From NCBI RefSeq assembly GCF_035918095.1, contig NZ_CP109137.1:7752001-7816000 (forward strand): DNA of 64,000 nt, read 5' to 3'. Source of the DNA: Streptomyces sp. NBC_01750. GTDB lineage: Bacteria; Actinomycetota; Actinomycetes; Streptomycetales; Streptomycetaceae. A program made the translations under genes and the position numbers. The notes beneath the pieces are model-generated. The model worked only from the letters and a program-made list of their open reading frames with translations. It did no database searches and was not told the DNA's origin. Shown in pieces: positions 7,489 through 16,510 of this stretch (the stretch's first letter is position 1; each line of letters begins with the position of its first letter).

Positions 7489-8837
7489 GACCCGTCGCCT
7501 CCTGAAACGGCCGGCAGGGTCGCCATCGCAGCCAGATACTCCGTGAAGAAGTCGGACAGCTGTTGCCCTGCAGCGTCGTCGAGGAGGGCGCGCGACCAGC
7601 GCAGCGCCAGATGCAGCCGTCCCTGCGTGCTGGCGGTGGTCACGGTCAGCCCGCGCGGCATCGCGGCGGGAGCCGAGAACCAGACCGCCTCCGCCCGGCC
7701 CGCCTCCGCGAAGTCCAGCGGGTACGGAATGCGCCCGATGTTGCTGAGCAGCGTCGTCGAGGTCCAGGGAGCGGCAGCCCGCCGCACGCCACGGGTCAGG
7801 GCAGCCCGTATCCCGACGGGCAGGGCGGGTGTGGTGAGGAGGGTGGCGGCGTGGCCGAGCTGCGGGCGGGGTGCCGACTTCAGGGCGCGGGTGCGTGCGG
7901 CGGTGCGGTGGAGCAGGCCGGCGAGAGTCTCGGGGCCGGGCTCCCGCGCGCACTCCCGCGCGCCGAATCCGACCTCCACGAGCCGGGTGCCGTTGCCGAT
8001 GGGCATCTCGGCGCCGCGGGGCCGGTCGTCGACGGGCATGGTGATACGCACCGGCCGGAGCGGGGCACCGTGCAGCCGGTTCCAGCGGACGATCATCAGG
8101 CAGGTGGCGACGAGGAGTTGGTCGTTGACGGTGTAGCCGGCCCCGGCCGGTCGGCGCGGCACCGGCAGCTCGGCCAGCAGCAGTCCGTTTCCGCCCGCGC
8201 CCCGGACATCGGTCGCCGGTGCCACACGGGCGGGCCGGCCGGGCCCGCCGGTGCGGAGGGGCGACGGTGGCCCCGGCCGCCCCGCCCCGCCGACCGGATC
8301 GCGGACAAGCGGCGTGGAGGCGGCGCCGCCGCCGTACAACTCGGCGGCCGTGGCCAGCACGCGCAGACAGGCGGGCCCGTCCAGGGCGGTGTGGTTGAGC
8401 GTCAGCAGCAGCACACACGAGCTGTCCGCCGACGACGGTCTCACCACCTCCAGCCGGACGGGTGGGGAAACCGACAGCGGCGGAGCCTCGGCCAGTGCTC
8501 CGGCCCTGGCCCGCTCCAGTGCACCGGGCCCCCGTTCCGGGAAGCCGACCGGATCCACGTCCGGGGTGCCCGTCAGCTCCCATTCGTAGCGCCGCCGGTA
8601 CCAGGGGCCGGGTGCCTCACGCACCAGAATCCGCGGGTGCCGTAGCAGCGCCTCGCCGAACGCGGCCCGTAGCCGCTGCGGATCCGGCTGCCGGGGCAGG
8701 TGCACCTCTATGTGCACGGTCTCGGGCTCCTCCGCACGGAGACAGTGCCGTGAGATCTCATCGACGACCGGAAACGGAATGCGACCCGGAGGGGGTTCGG
8801 CCGGAGGCCCGGGCCTGGCGGGTTGCAGGGCGGTCAT
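7485..8837 (-). CDS. Condensation-fold (CAT/PapA-like) acyltransferase
   Basis: This 450-residue stand-alone protein has the chloramphenicol-acetyltransferase/condensation fold. The active-site motif NHTALDG is at residues 148-154 (HxxxDG), and the second half contains the usual latch and solvent-channel segments (VTMPVDDRPRG-like ITMPVDDRPRG; LSNIGRIPYPLDF). No adenylation or carrier domain is present, so it is not an NRPS module. PapA-type enzymes of this fold acylate trehalose or polyketide alcohols in mycobacteria. Here it is coupled by 4-nt overlaps both to an AftD-like glycosyltransferase and to a methyltransferase, so acylation of an envelope glycan is the natural inference. The GTG/ATG choice at 8837 agrees with the 4-nt overlap. 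Confidence 0.78.
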   Translation of the reverse strand: MTALQPARPGPPAEPPPGRIPFPVVDEISRHCLRAEEPETVHIEVHLPRQPDPQRLRAAFGEALLRHPRILVREAPGPWYRRRYEWELTGTPDVDPVGFPERGPGALERARAGALAEAPPLSVSPPVRLEVVRPSSADSSCVLLLTLNHTALDGPACLRVLATAAELYGGGAASTPLVRDPVGGAGRPGPPSPLRTGGPGRPARVAPATDVRGAGGNGLLLAELPVPRRPAGAGYTVNDQLLVATCLMIVRWNRLHGAPLRPVRITMPVDDRPRGAEMPIGNGTRLVEVGFGARECAREPGPETLAGLLHRTAARTRALKSAPRPQLGHAATLLTTPALPVGIRAALTRGVRRAAAPWTSTTLLSNIGRIPYPLDFAEAGRAEAVWFSAPAAMPRGLTVTTASTQGRLHLALRWSRALLDDAAGQQLSDFFTEYLAAMATLPAVSGGDGS

Positions 8838-11800
8838 CTCGGCGGGGCCTCCCTCAGGTCGGGCGGTGCGATGCCGGGCGGATCAGGGTGGGGCGCCGGG
8901 CCCGGAACAAGGCGCCCGGCAGGACGGTTCGCCGGCCGCACCCGCTGGGGCAGGGGCTTCGGGTCCGGTGCCGCGGAGGCAGGTACCGCCCGTACCCGCC
9001 GGCCTACGGTGACCACGGCCGCGCACAGTGCGATGAGCGCCAGCAGTTGGGCCACCGGACCGAACGCGCCCCGCCCGGCGGAGACCGGATCGCCCGCCCC
9101 CGTCGCGGCCGCGATCCCCGCACCAGCCATCGCCACCAGTGCGATCGGCACCAGCAGGGAGTGCCGCAGCCGGGCAACTACCGCCAGCGCGGGGACGATC
9201 AGCGCGAAGGGACCCGCGACGGCCGCGACCACGAGGGTCAGCGCGACGCAGCCCAGAACCCATCCGGGCGCAGGCGGGACCATCGCGACGGAGGCCGGGC
9301 CGCCGCCCCGACGGCGCACGAGTGCGAGACCCGCCAGCAGCGCCACCGCCACCGCGCCGCCGATCATCCCGATGTCGTAGAGCAGCACGGGTGCGTACTC
9401 GAGCTCGACCCTGCCACCCTCGCCCGCCGGGATCAGCCAGGCCTGCTGCCAGCCGTCGATCCGCAACGGGATCAGCGGCTTGCCGTTCAGGGTGGCTTTC
9501 CAGCCGTCGTTGGCGTTCTCGTACATCTGGAGGTAGCCGGCCTCGCCCGCACCGACGGTCACGGACCGCCGGTCGCCGCGCCAGTCGACCGCGGTCGCCT
9601 CCCGCTGTTCCTTCGCGGCGGTCGGCCGGAACTCGCCGCGGGTCAGGGTGATGTCGGTGAGTGCGAGGGGCCCTTCGTCGCCCGCCTCTACCTGGTGCGG
9701 CCCTCGGCCCAGCGCAAGAGTGCCGCCAGGTGTCCGGCAGAGCGTGACGTCGACGGGCCGGCGCTCGGTCAGATCGCGCACGGTTCCCGACGCGCTCGTC
9801 GCGTGCAGCGTGCCGTCGACGGCGACGGGCGGCCCCTCGCCGCACGGCACGGAGAACCTCAGGTAGGAGGCCGGCGGCGGTGTGCGCAGATCGGCGAGTG
9901 CCGGAACGTAAACCTCGCTGAGGCCGACCGGCAACTGCATCCGGTTGCCGGCAACGGGGTTGTGGACGGTCAGCGGCGCGGCCCGGCTGACGGTTATGTC
10001 GAGCCGGTCCGTGGTCACCGGCTCGAAGCGTGCCACGCCGTTCTCGTCGACGGCGGCCGTCACGGCGCCGTTCGGGGTGCTGATCAGTATCTGTTCGGGC
10101 CGGGTGGAGAGTCCGCCGGCGGCTGCGAGGACGATCTCGTCGATGGTCCTGCGGCCGGGCCAGCGCAGATGGATGACCGGCCGGTCGCCGGCGATCCATG
10201 CGGTGGTCAGATCCTCATCGACGAGATTGCGCGGGCTGAGGCCGTTCCCCAGCCGGCTGGTCGAGTCGGCGGTCGCCGTGATCCGCCGCCCCCGACGCGG
10301 ATCGGCGCCCGTGACGAGCCGGTCCAGCGCCTCGCCCGGCACCGGCAGCGCCCGTACCGTGACGGCGAAATCCGCGCCCCTGCCGACGCTGAGCCGGCGG
10401 TGCAGGCCCTCCTCGGCCGAGACCGGCGAAAGGCCGCCGGGGTCGCTGCCACGATGGAGCGAGAGGACCTCGGCCCGGGCCCCGGTGCCGAGCGCGTCGG
10501 TGGGCAGCTGGAGCAGCCGGGTCACCTGGACGCCGGGGAGGGAGACCTCGCTGAATCCTGCGCCGCCCAGTCCGGCCTTCGGGGACTGGGCCGCCAGGAC
10601 GGTGATCTTCAGCCAAGTCGCCCGTCCCGCAGGCGCCTTGACCGGCTGCGGGTTTCCGTTCGGTGCCAGTGGGCTGTCCTCGAGGCCCCGGTCGGTCTCG
10701 ACCCGTACGAATGTGGGGGCGGCCCGCATTCCGTCGCCGGGCAGCGGGGTGAGCCGCAGCGAGGCGGGGATGTCGGTGGGCGAGGAGAAGCGGATACGGA
10801 GCCACTGGCCCGCGGCGTCCCCGGCGCTGCCCTCGGCCCACGCCGTCCCCGGGTTGCCGTCGAAGGCGTTCACCGGGTCGTACTGCGGCAGGTGGAAGAG
10901 CCAGTTGCCACTGCTGGAGGCGGTCACCGAGGCCGCGCCGCGCAACACGGCCGTCGTCTGGTGACCGGTGCCCTTCACCGGCAGGATCTGCCGGGGTCGC
11001 TCGCCCGGGTCCTGCAGGCTCCCGGTGGGGTTCCGTTCCTCCGCGGTATAGGTGTACGAGGTGTTGCTGTTGACCAGTCCGAAGCGGGTGTCTGCGCGGC
11101 GCAGCCCGTCCGCGACGTACTGCGCCGCCGGTGTGCCGAGCCCCGGGTGGTTGTCCCCGGTGAGCACGGTGGGCCTGTTCCGCAGGCGGGGATCGGCGGA
11201 CAGTTGCAGCAGTGCCTCGGGGCCGCCGCTGACCACCGCGGTGTCCGCGACCGCCTGCAGGCCGACCTGGCCGGGCCGCCGGATGCCGGTCGGCTCGTAG
11301 ATCTCGACGGCCTGCATACGCGGGAAGATGCCCTGGACCTGCAGTGGTGTGCCGCTGGGGATCCGGCCGCCGGTGAGCACCGGGTCGAACCCGGCGACCC
11401 TTCGGTACCCGGAGGCTTCCAGGGTGCGCTTCACGGTGATCGGCGGGACGTATCCGATCTGGTCCGGGTCGAGGTCGTTGCGTACGACGACGAAGAAGAG
11501 GCCGGCGCGGGACAAGTAGTCGCGCAGGCCCGGCACTTCGCCGCCACTCATGAGTGCCTGATCCACCGCGTCCATCGCACGCCGCGAGCCCGGCGTCCCG
11601 AAGGGCACGAAGTCGCGCTGGGCCCAGCGGGAGTCGGCGAGCACGTCGAAGGGCTGGTCGATGGGAGAGCCCCAGGTGTAGAGGCCGTGGGCGGTGGCGG
11701 GGACGACGAGGGCGCGGCTGTCGGGGGAGTTCTTCGCCAGCCAGTCGGCGGCCTGCGTCCACTGGCCGGGCAGCTTCTTGAAGGCGCCGGGCTGCAGGAT

Positions 11801-13111
11801 CGTCCCGTTCGCGTATGGCCAGGCCAGACCCGGCAGTATCAGCAACGCGGCGAGTGCGGGGGCGTGACGCCGCAGGGGGAACGGCCGGGCACCGCGGCTC
11901 TCGCTCGCCGTCGCCACCAGGTGCATCAGGCCGAAGGCGAGCGCGAGAGCGAGCCCGGGCTGGAACTTGTAGATGCTCCTGAAGGGCCGCAGTGGCCCGT
12001 TCAGCCAGTCCCGGACCGTGTCGTGGAAGGGGGCGCCGAAGGAACCGGCGTATCCGGCCAGCGCGATCAGGACGACGGCCAGCACGGTGAGCAGCAGCCA
12101 GCGGCGCTCGGGCAGATCGCGCCGGGCCAGGCCCGCGAGCCCCAGCGCGGCGGCGAAGGCCGAGCCGAGGATGGTGACAGTCGCCGTCACCACGGTCCAG
12201 CCGGCGGGCAGCCAGGCTTCGCCGAAGTGCAGGTAGGCGACCCAGTTGCCGGTACCGCGCAGCAGCTCGGTCGCCGACATCGTGCCGGTGGTGGTGTCGG
12301 CCTGTTCGACGTACGGCATGAAGTCGTCGCCGTAGACGCCGAGCAGCAGCAACGGGATGACCCACCAGGCAGTGGCGAGCACGACACCGGGAACCCACCA
12401 GGCGATCAGTGCGCGCTTGCGGGGACCTGCCGGACGGCTGAGCAGATAGAGCCCCACGGGCAGCAGTGCGGCGAGCGTGGATGCCGCGTTGACCCCTCCC
12501 ATGAAGGGGATCAGCAGCGCCGACGTGGCCGCGGCCACCCGCGGGCCGGTGCCGGTGCCGGTGAGCGGCAGCAGCACCCACGGAAGGAGCGCGCCGGGGA
12601 GCGCGGCCGCCGAGGTGGAGCCGACGACGATGGTGAAGGTGGGCCACAGCGCGTAGCCGACGGCGCCCAGCAGCCGGGTCCGTGCGCTGCCGATGTCCAG
12701 GCGCTCGGCGAGCCGCAGGACGCCCCAGAACGCGCAGGCCACGATCAGCGAGAGCCACAGCCGCTCGGCCAGCCACACCGGGATGTGCGCGAGGTCGGTG
12801 AGTGCGTAGTAGGGGAGGGTCGGGAAGGCGTATCCGGCGTACTGGTTGGAGAGCCCGCCGAAACCGGCGCGGCTCTGCCACAGCTCCCCGAGATCACCGA
12901 TGAACTTCCATGGGTCGGCGACCACCCCGAGCTTGGTCTCGAAGGTCATCCTGCCCGGTGATACGGAGAGGAACGCGACGAGGACCGCCGCCCAGAAGGC
13001 CAGCAGCCACGCTCTGCGGCGCGGTCCGCCGGCCGGCGGCGGGGGCGGCGGGGTGGTGGGCCGGGGCCGGCCGGGCCGGCCCGGGGGGAGGGTCAACGTC
13101 GTCTCAGCCAC
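8834..13111 (-). CDS. AftD-like alpha-(1->3)-arabinofuranosyltransferase family membrane protein
   Basis: This is a giant membrane protein of 1425 residues. After a proline-rich cytosolic tail there is a GT-C type multi-helix membrane region (about residues 25-430) with a large first loop (SVSPGRMTFETKLGVVADPW). Long extracytoplasmic beta domains follow, including F5/8-type-C-like discoidin segments (NAFDGNPGTAWAEGSAGDAAG; LVDEDLTTAWIAG). Several C-terminal helices close it. This is the architecture of the DUF3367/AftD family, which transfers arabinofuranose from decaprenyl-phosphate-arabinose in mycobacteria. Streptomyces walls lack mycobacterial arabinogalactan, so the donor and acceptor may differ here. 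GTG at 13111 overlaps the upstream methyltransferase gene by 8 nt and gives the shortest sensible N-terminus. Confidence 0.82.
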   Translation of the reverse strand: MAETTLTLPPGRPGRPRPTTPPPPPPAGGPRRRAWLLAFWAAVLVAFLSVSPGRMTFETKLGVVADPWKFIGDLGELWQSRAGFGGLSNQYAGYAFPTLPYYALTDLAHIPVWLAERLWLSLIVACAFWGVLRLAERLDIGSARTRLLGAVGYALWPTFTIVVGSTSAAALPGALLPWVLLPLTGTGTGPRVAAATSALLIPFMGGVNAASTLAALLPVGLYLLSRPAGPRKRALIAWWVPGVVLATAWWVIPLLLLGVYGDDFMPYVEQADTTTGTMSATELLRGTGNWVAYLHFGEAWLPAGWTVVTATVTILGSAFAAALGLAGLARRDLPERRWLLLTVLAVVLIALAGYAGSFGAPFHDTVRDWLNGPLRPFRSIYKFQPGLALALAFGLMHLVATASESRGARPFPLRRHAPALAALLILPGLAWPYANGTILQPGAFKKLPGQWTQAADWLAKNSPDSRALVVPATAHGLYTWGSPIDQPFDVLADSRWAQRDFVPFGTPGSRRAMDAVDQALMSGGEVPGLRDYLSRAGLFFVVVRNDLDPDQIGYVPPITVKRTLEASGYRRVAGFDPVLTGGRIPSGTPLQVQGIFPRMQAVEIYEPTGIRRPGQVGLQAVADTAVVSGGPEALLQLSADPRLRNRPTVLTGDNHPGLGTPAAQYVADGLRRADTRFGLVNSNTSYTYTAEERNPTGSLQDPGERPRQILPVKGTGHQTTAVLRGAASVTASSSGNWLFHLPQYDPVNAFDGNPGTAWAEGSAGDAAGQWLRIRFSSPTDIPASLRLTPLPGDGMRAAPTFVRVETDRGLEDSPLAPNGNPQPVKAPAGRATWLKITVLAAQSPKAGLGGAGFSEVSLPGVQVTRLLQLPTDALGTGARAEVLSLHRGSDPGGLSPVSAEEGLHRRLSVGRGADFAVTVRALPVPGEALDRLVTGADPRRGRRITATADSTSRLGNGLSPRNLVDEDLTTAWIAGDRPVIHLRWPGRRTIDEIVLAAAGGLSTRPEQILISTPNGAVTAAVDENGVARFEPVTTDRLDITVSRAAPLTVHNPVAGNRMQLPVGLSEVYVPALADLRTPPPASYLRFSVPCGEGPPVAVDGTLHATSASGTVRDLTERRPVDVTLCRTPGGTLALGRGPHQVEAGDEGPLALTDITLTRGEFRPTAAKEQREATAVDWRGDRRSVTVGAGEAGYLQMYENANDGWKATLNGKPLIPLRIDGWQQAWLIPAGEGGRVELEYAPVLLYDIGMIGGAVAVALLAGLALVRRRGGGPASVAMVPPAPGWVLGCVALTLVVAAVAGPFALIVPALAVVARLRHSLLVPIALVAMAGAGIAAATGAGDPVSAGRGAFGPVAQLLALIALCAAVVTVGRRVRAVPASAAPDPKPLPQRVRPANRPAGRLVPGPAPHPDPPGIAPPDLREAPPR

Positions 13112-13874
13112 GGGTGGCTCGCAGTTGGCTGTCCATCGCTGCTGCCGTTTCTGTTCGGCGCCGGAGGATGAGGAGGAGGTTCCAGGTGGCGATCTCGCGC
13201 AGGCCCGGAACACGGGTGACGGCCTGCACGAGGAACGGCCAGTACCGTGAGCGGGCCGTTATCAGGGACACGTCCTCGCGGGCGCGTACCTGACGCAGGG
13301 TCGGACCGATGTGGATCGCGAAGAGGTTGTCGCCGAGGGCATGTTTGGCGGGGCGCCCGGTTCGCCTCAGATACCGGGCGCGGGCGCGGTCCGCGCCCAG
13401 ATAGTGCCAGGGAGCCCACTCGTGACCGCCCCAGGGGGAGAGCCAGTTGGTGAACGAGACGTAGATCAGCCCGCCCGGCCGGGTGACGCGGATCAGTTCG
13501 CTGAGGAAGGTCTGCGGGTCCGCGACGTGTTCCAGCACATTGGAGGAGAAGCAGATGTCGGCGATGCCGTCGGCCAGGGGCAGCAGATAGCCGTCGGCGA
13601 CCACCGAGCCCAGGGGAATGGTGCCCCGCGCGCCCAGTTCCCGCGGATCGGGCTCGAAGAGATAGCTCTGTGCTCCGCGCCGCCTGAACTCCTCGGTGAA
13701 GTGGCCGCCTCCGCCGCCCACATCCACCACCAGCCGGTCGTTCAGGGGCATGTGCCGCTCGAGCTGGTCGGCCGCGTCATGGGCGAGCAGGGTGTAACAC
13801 CGGTCCGGGTCGGTCCGCTCGCCCATGAACGCCCGGAAGAGAGTGAGGGACCTGCGGATGGAGGGGTCTTTCAC
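13104..13874 (-). CDS. Class I SAM-dependent methyltransferase
   Basis: This is a 256-residue methyltransferase: motif I VVDVGGGGGHFTEEF near residues 48-62, acidic motif II YLFEPDPREL, motif IV ADICFSSNVLEHV and post-motif RVTRPGGLIYVSFTNWLSPWGGHEW. The WLSPWGGHEWAPWHYLG segment is typical of methyltransferases in actinobacterial glycan clusters. It is joined by ATGA to the GT4 gene upstream and overlaps the arabinofuranosyltransferase-like gene downstream, so it is part of the same translationally coupled operon. The methyl acceptor is unknown; a sugar of the product glycan is likely from context. Confidence 0.85.
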   Translation of the reverse strand: MKDPSIRRSLTLFRAFMGERTDPDRCYTLLAHDAADQLERHMPLNDRLVVDVGGGGGHFTEEFRRRGAQSYLFEPDPRELGARGTIPLGSVVADGYLLPLADGIADICFSSNVLEHVADPQTFLSELIRVTRPGGLIYVSFTNWLSPWGGHEWAPWHYLGADRARARYLRRTGRPAKHALGDNLFAIHIGPTLRQVRAREDVSLITARSRYWPFLVQAVTRVPGLREIATWNLLLILRRRTETAAAMDSQLRATRG

Positions 13875-15037
13875 AGCCGGTCACTCCGCTGCGGCGCGGC
13901 CTCCGCGGCCGCCGCCCGGAACTGCCGGACCGTGGCGCCCCAGCGGAAGTGCGCGGCGCGCTGCCCGGCCGCCCGGCCGAGCGTCTCGCGTCGCTCGGGG
14001 CTGAGTGCCAGCGTGCACCAGGCAGCGGCGAACGAGCTCTCGCCGCGGGCCAGCACACCGGTGACTCCGTCGTCGATCGAGTCTCTGAGCCCGGGCACGT
14101 CGAAGCCGATGGCGGGTGTGGACCGGGCCGCCGCCTCGGTCACCACCAGTCCCCAGCCCTCGACGAGCGAGGGGTGCAACAAGATCCAGGCCGCGCACAG
14201 CAGCCGGTGCTTCTCGGCCTCCGACACCCGGCCGGTGAAGGTCACGCCGGGCCCGGCGAGGGCTTGCAGCCTGGCCCGTTCCGGCCCGTCACCCACGATG
14301 ACGAGCCGGCCTCCGGTGACCGGTCTGACTCTCTCCCACAGACGCAGCAGCAGCTCGATCCGCTTGTACTCGACGAGGCGTCCCACAGCCAGGAACAGCG
14401 GCTCCGCCGATGTGGGGGCGAGCGGACCCGGTTCCTCGACACCGTTGTGGACGAGCCGGATCCGCTCGCGCGGGACACCGAGGCCATGGAGGGCATCGGC
14501 CGTGGAAGGGGAGACGGCGACCAGCAGATTGCCGCTGTGGGCGCGGGTCAGTGCCCAGCGCTCGAGCCTTCTGCCGAGCCGGGCGGCGGGGCCGGGGAAA
14601 CGCTCGGTCCAGATGTCGGTGTGGACATGGTTGACCAGGCAGAGCGTCGGTCCGCGGTGCCACAGCGGGGCGAGGTACGGCATGCCGTTGCACACCTCGA
14701 CGAACAGGTCGCAGTCACCGACCTGCCGTTCGAAGGCGCGGCGGGCGCGTAGGAAGTGTCCGGCGTCGCCGCCCGCCGAGACCACGCGGTAGTCGCGGAA
14801 GGCGGCGGGACCGCCGCACAGGAGCGTGACCTGGTGTCCGTGGGCGGTGAGCCCGTCGGCGATACGGTCGATGAGCAGTTCGGAGCCGCCGGCGGCCGGG
14901 TTGCCGAGGTCGCGGCGGGCGAGGAAGACGATCCGGCGGGGATGCGGCGGAGGGCCGGAGGGAGGTTCGTGTTGCGGGGATTTCGGACGGTGGTGGGGGA
15001 GTGGCGCGCGCAGCATGGGGGGTACGTGCTGGGGCAT
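13871..15037 (-). CDS. GT4-family glycosyltransferase
   Basis: This 388-residue GT-B enzyme has the N-terminal acceptor-side loop NPAAGGSELLIDRIADGL, the interdomain region FLAVGRLVEYKRIELLLR and the nucleotide-sugar motif EGWGLVVTEA (E-x7-E type) in the C-terminal half, all standard for family GT4. No membrane helix is present, so it is a cytosolic or peripheral enzyme. It may build a lipid- or nucleotide-linked sugar unit that the membrane transferase downstream uses. The first ~35 residues are basic and proline-rich, so an internal start is possible, although the ATG at 15037 is the first in frame. It follows the DUF3068 gene after 109 bp. Confidence 0.85.
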   Translation of the reverse strand: MPQHVPPMLRAPLPHHRPKSPQHEPPSGPPPHPRRIVFLARRDLGNPAAGGSELLIDRIADGLTAHGHQVTLLCGGPAAFRDYRVVSAGGDAGHFLRARRAFERQVGDCDLFVEVCNGMPYLAPLWHRGPTLCLVNHVHTDIWTERFPGPAARLGRRLERWALTRAHSGNLLVAVSPSTADALHGLGVPRERIRLVHNGVEEPGPLAPTSAEPLFLAVGRLVEYKRIELLLRLWERVRPVTGGRLVIVGDGPERARLQALAGPGVTFTGRVSEAEKHRLLCAAWILLHPSLVEGWGLVVTEAAARSTPAIGFDVPGLRDSIDDGVTGVLARGESSFAAAWCTLALSPERRETLGRAAGQRAAHFRWGATVRQFRAAAAEAAPQRSDRL

Positions 15038-15146
15038 TCGAGCTCCAACTCGCCTCGGGGTGCGGGACGGTGGGGGGTGTTGGTGCGCGAGCGGTCTGGG
15101 ACGGGGTGGGGTTGGTAGTGTCCGCCCCGGTGTTCGATGCCGCTAC

Positions 15147-16154
15147 TCACGGCGGTGACAAATTTGGCCTGCTTTCGGACTGACGTTCCATCACATTGTT
15201 CGCATTGCTGTGGATTCGCGGATTCCTGCCGCGCGCGACGAGTACGCCACCCGCGGCCGCCAGTACGAGTCCGGCCGCTCCCGCGCCGATCGGCGCGGTG
15301 TCACCAAGCGCCCGCAGTCTGCCGCTGTCCGACTTCGCCAGTGCCACCTGCTGGTGCTGGGTGTCCGCCGTGAACTCCAGCCCCGGGCTGTCCAGCAGGA
15401 CCACCTTCGCCTCATCGGCACCGGGTGCGCGCAGCGTCTTGCGGGGAGCGATCCTGGCGTTCATGATGCGGCCGGTCCGCCGGTCGACGACGAGCTCGAT
15501 GCCCTGGTTGGCGTACCACTCCTCGGCGTGCACCTGGCTCCGCTTCGGCAGGCCGACCAGCCGGCCCGGTACCTGGCGGGTGCCCGTCCGGGTGTCCTTC
15601 ACGGATCCGGTGAACCGGTAACCCTCGTAGCCCGCGACCTTCTTGGTGCCCTTGAACTCCAGCCGGACAGTGGCTCCCAGTGTGCTGTCCCACCAGAGGT
15701 AGTCGCGCTGCTGCACGTCGAAGGGGAACTTGAGGTAGGCCTCGCCCTGATACTCCGGCGTCTCCCCGCAGCAGTGCACCGGAGCGTTGGTCCTGCGGTC
15801 GGTCACCCAGCGCTCCAGCGTCCACTGGTAGGAGCGGCGGGGGTCGCGGAAGGCCAGCGTCCGGGGGGTGTCGATGGCCGTGGACACGTCCCACACGGCC
15901 CGCCCGCTGCGCTCGCTCGCGGCGACATCCCCCAGCACCCGTCGCGTGATGGTGATCGGCTGGGCCCGGACGGTTCGCAGGCTCGTCGTGTCGAAATATT
16001 CCCCGGTGCCGGTTAACACCGTCGTGACATTGGTATCGGTCGGGGTGCGTTCGGCGCGTGGCTCCACATACCGGGCGAGCATCGGCGCCAGTACGAGCAG
16101 AAAGACGCCGACACCCAACAGGACCAGCGACAATGGCGAAGCGGTACGACGCAT
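15147..16154 (-). CDS. DUF3068 (porin PorA family) envelope protein with a TTA codon
   Basis: This 335-residue protein has an N-terminal signal anchor (residues about 7-28), a large extracytoplasmic beta domain, and a C-terminal helix (APIGAGAAGLVLAAAGGVLVA), the standard layout of the actinobacterial DUF3068 family. The family is widespread beside glycosyltransferase genes, and its biochemical role is not established. ATG at 16154 has CAGGGAG upstream; the longer open frame is rejected because it would read through the promoter. Residue Leu47 is encoded by TTA (16016-16014), the rare codon that needs the bldA tRNA in Streptomyces. Translation of this first operon gene may therefore be linked to development. 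A strong candidate promoter lies 60-90 bp upstream. Confidence 0.85.
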   Translation of the reverse strand: MRRTASPLSLVLLGVGVFLLVLAPMLARYVEPRAERTPTDTNVTTVLTGTGEYFDTTSLRTVRAQPITITRRVLGDVAASERSGRAVWDVSTAIDTPRTLAFRDPRRSYQWTLERWVTDRRTNAPVHCCGETPEYQGEAYLKFPFDVQQRDYLWWDSTLGATVRLEFKGTKKVAGYEGYRFTGSVKDTRTGTRQVPGRLVGLPKRSQVHAEEWYANQGIELVVDRRTGRIMNARIAPRKTLRAPGADEAKVVLLDSPGLEFTADTQHQQVALAKSDSGRLRALGDTAPIGAGAAGLVLAAAGGVLVARGRNPRIHSNANNVMERQSESRPNLSPP

Positions 16155-16213
16155 GGGGGCACTCCCTGGGAGCGAGGACGGGTTCAGGACGGTGCGCGTC
16201 TGTACGGCCCGGG

Positions 16214-16251
16214 ACCGTATGCGTCCTCTTGACGGAGTGTCAATGACACTC
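16214..16251 (-). promoter_or_regulatory. Promoter of the glycan operon overlapping a 17-bp palindrome
   Basis: On the minus strand TTGACA (16243-16238) is followed after 18 bp by TACGGT (16219-16214), a good sigma70-type promoter for the DUF3068 operon. The -35 lies inside GAGTGTCA-A-TGACACTC (16235-16251), a perfect 8-bp inverted repeat around one base. On the plus strand TTGACG (16229-16234), 18 bp before CAGACT, could drive the small membrane protein and PucR genes, with the palindrome filling the spacer. A regulator binding here could control both directions; its identity is unknown, although the neighbouring PucR protein is one candidate. Confidence 0.6.
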
Positions 16252-16320
16252 GCAGACTGAGCAGTCGCCGAGCCGGAGCCGTGGGGCGGGGTGCCTTCCG
16301 ACCGAAAGGCTCGCTGAACC

Positions 16321-16485
16321 ATGCACAGACTGATCGCCGCCGTGCTGACCACCATGGCCGCCGCCGTCCTCGCCGTAGGGGCGGCCTTCGGCATCGTTGC
16401 CGCCCTGAACGCCACACCCGAGCAGCCCAATGTGCCTCTCGTCTCCTTCGAGACGGGTCGGCCGACATCGTCCCCGCAGCCGTAG
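16321..16485 (+). CDS. Small single-TM protein (54 aa), DUF2613-like
   Basis: ATG at 16321 opens a 54-residue frame ending at TAG 16485. It encodes a basic start, one long alanine-rich hydrophobic helix (about residues 4-29: IAAVLTTMAAAVLAVGAAFG) and a short proline- and serine-rich tail. Size and layout resemble the DUF2613-type mini membrane proteins of actinobacteria, but this assignment is tentative. AAAGG lies 10 nt before the start. It precedes the PucR gene by 25 bp and is probably co-transcribed with it. High GC3 and the conserved-looking layout argue that it is real. Confidence 0.6.
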   Translation: MHRLIAAVLTTMAAAVLAVGAAFGIVAALNATPEQPNVPLVSFETGRPTSSPQP

Positions 16486-16510
16486 CCGACCAGCAGCGAG
16501 GGAGGAACCC

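Noticed and set aside
7485..8837. Possible NRPS condensation domain signalling a nonribosomal peptide cluster
   Set aside because: No adenylation or carrier domain is nearby and the gene is embedded in a glycan operon, so a stand-alone acyltransferase is more likely.
8462..12961. A 1499-codon open frame on the plus strand
   Set aside because: It lies exactly opposite the AftD-like membrane protein gene. Its composition is Gln/Gly/Arg-rich without any motif, typical of a high-GC antisense shadow.
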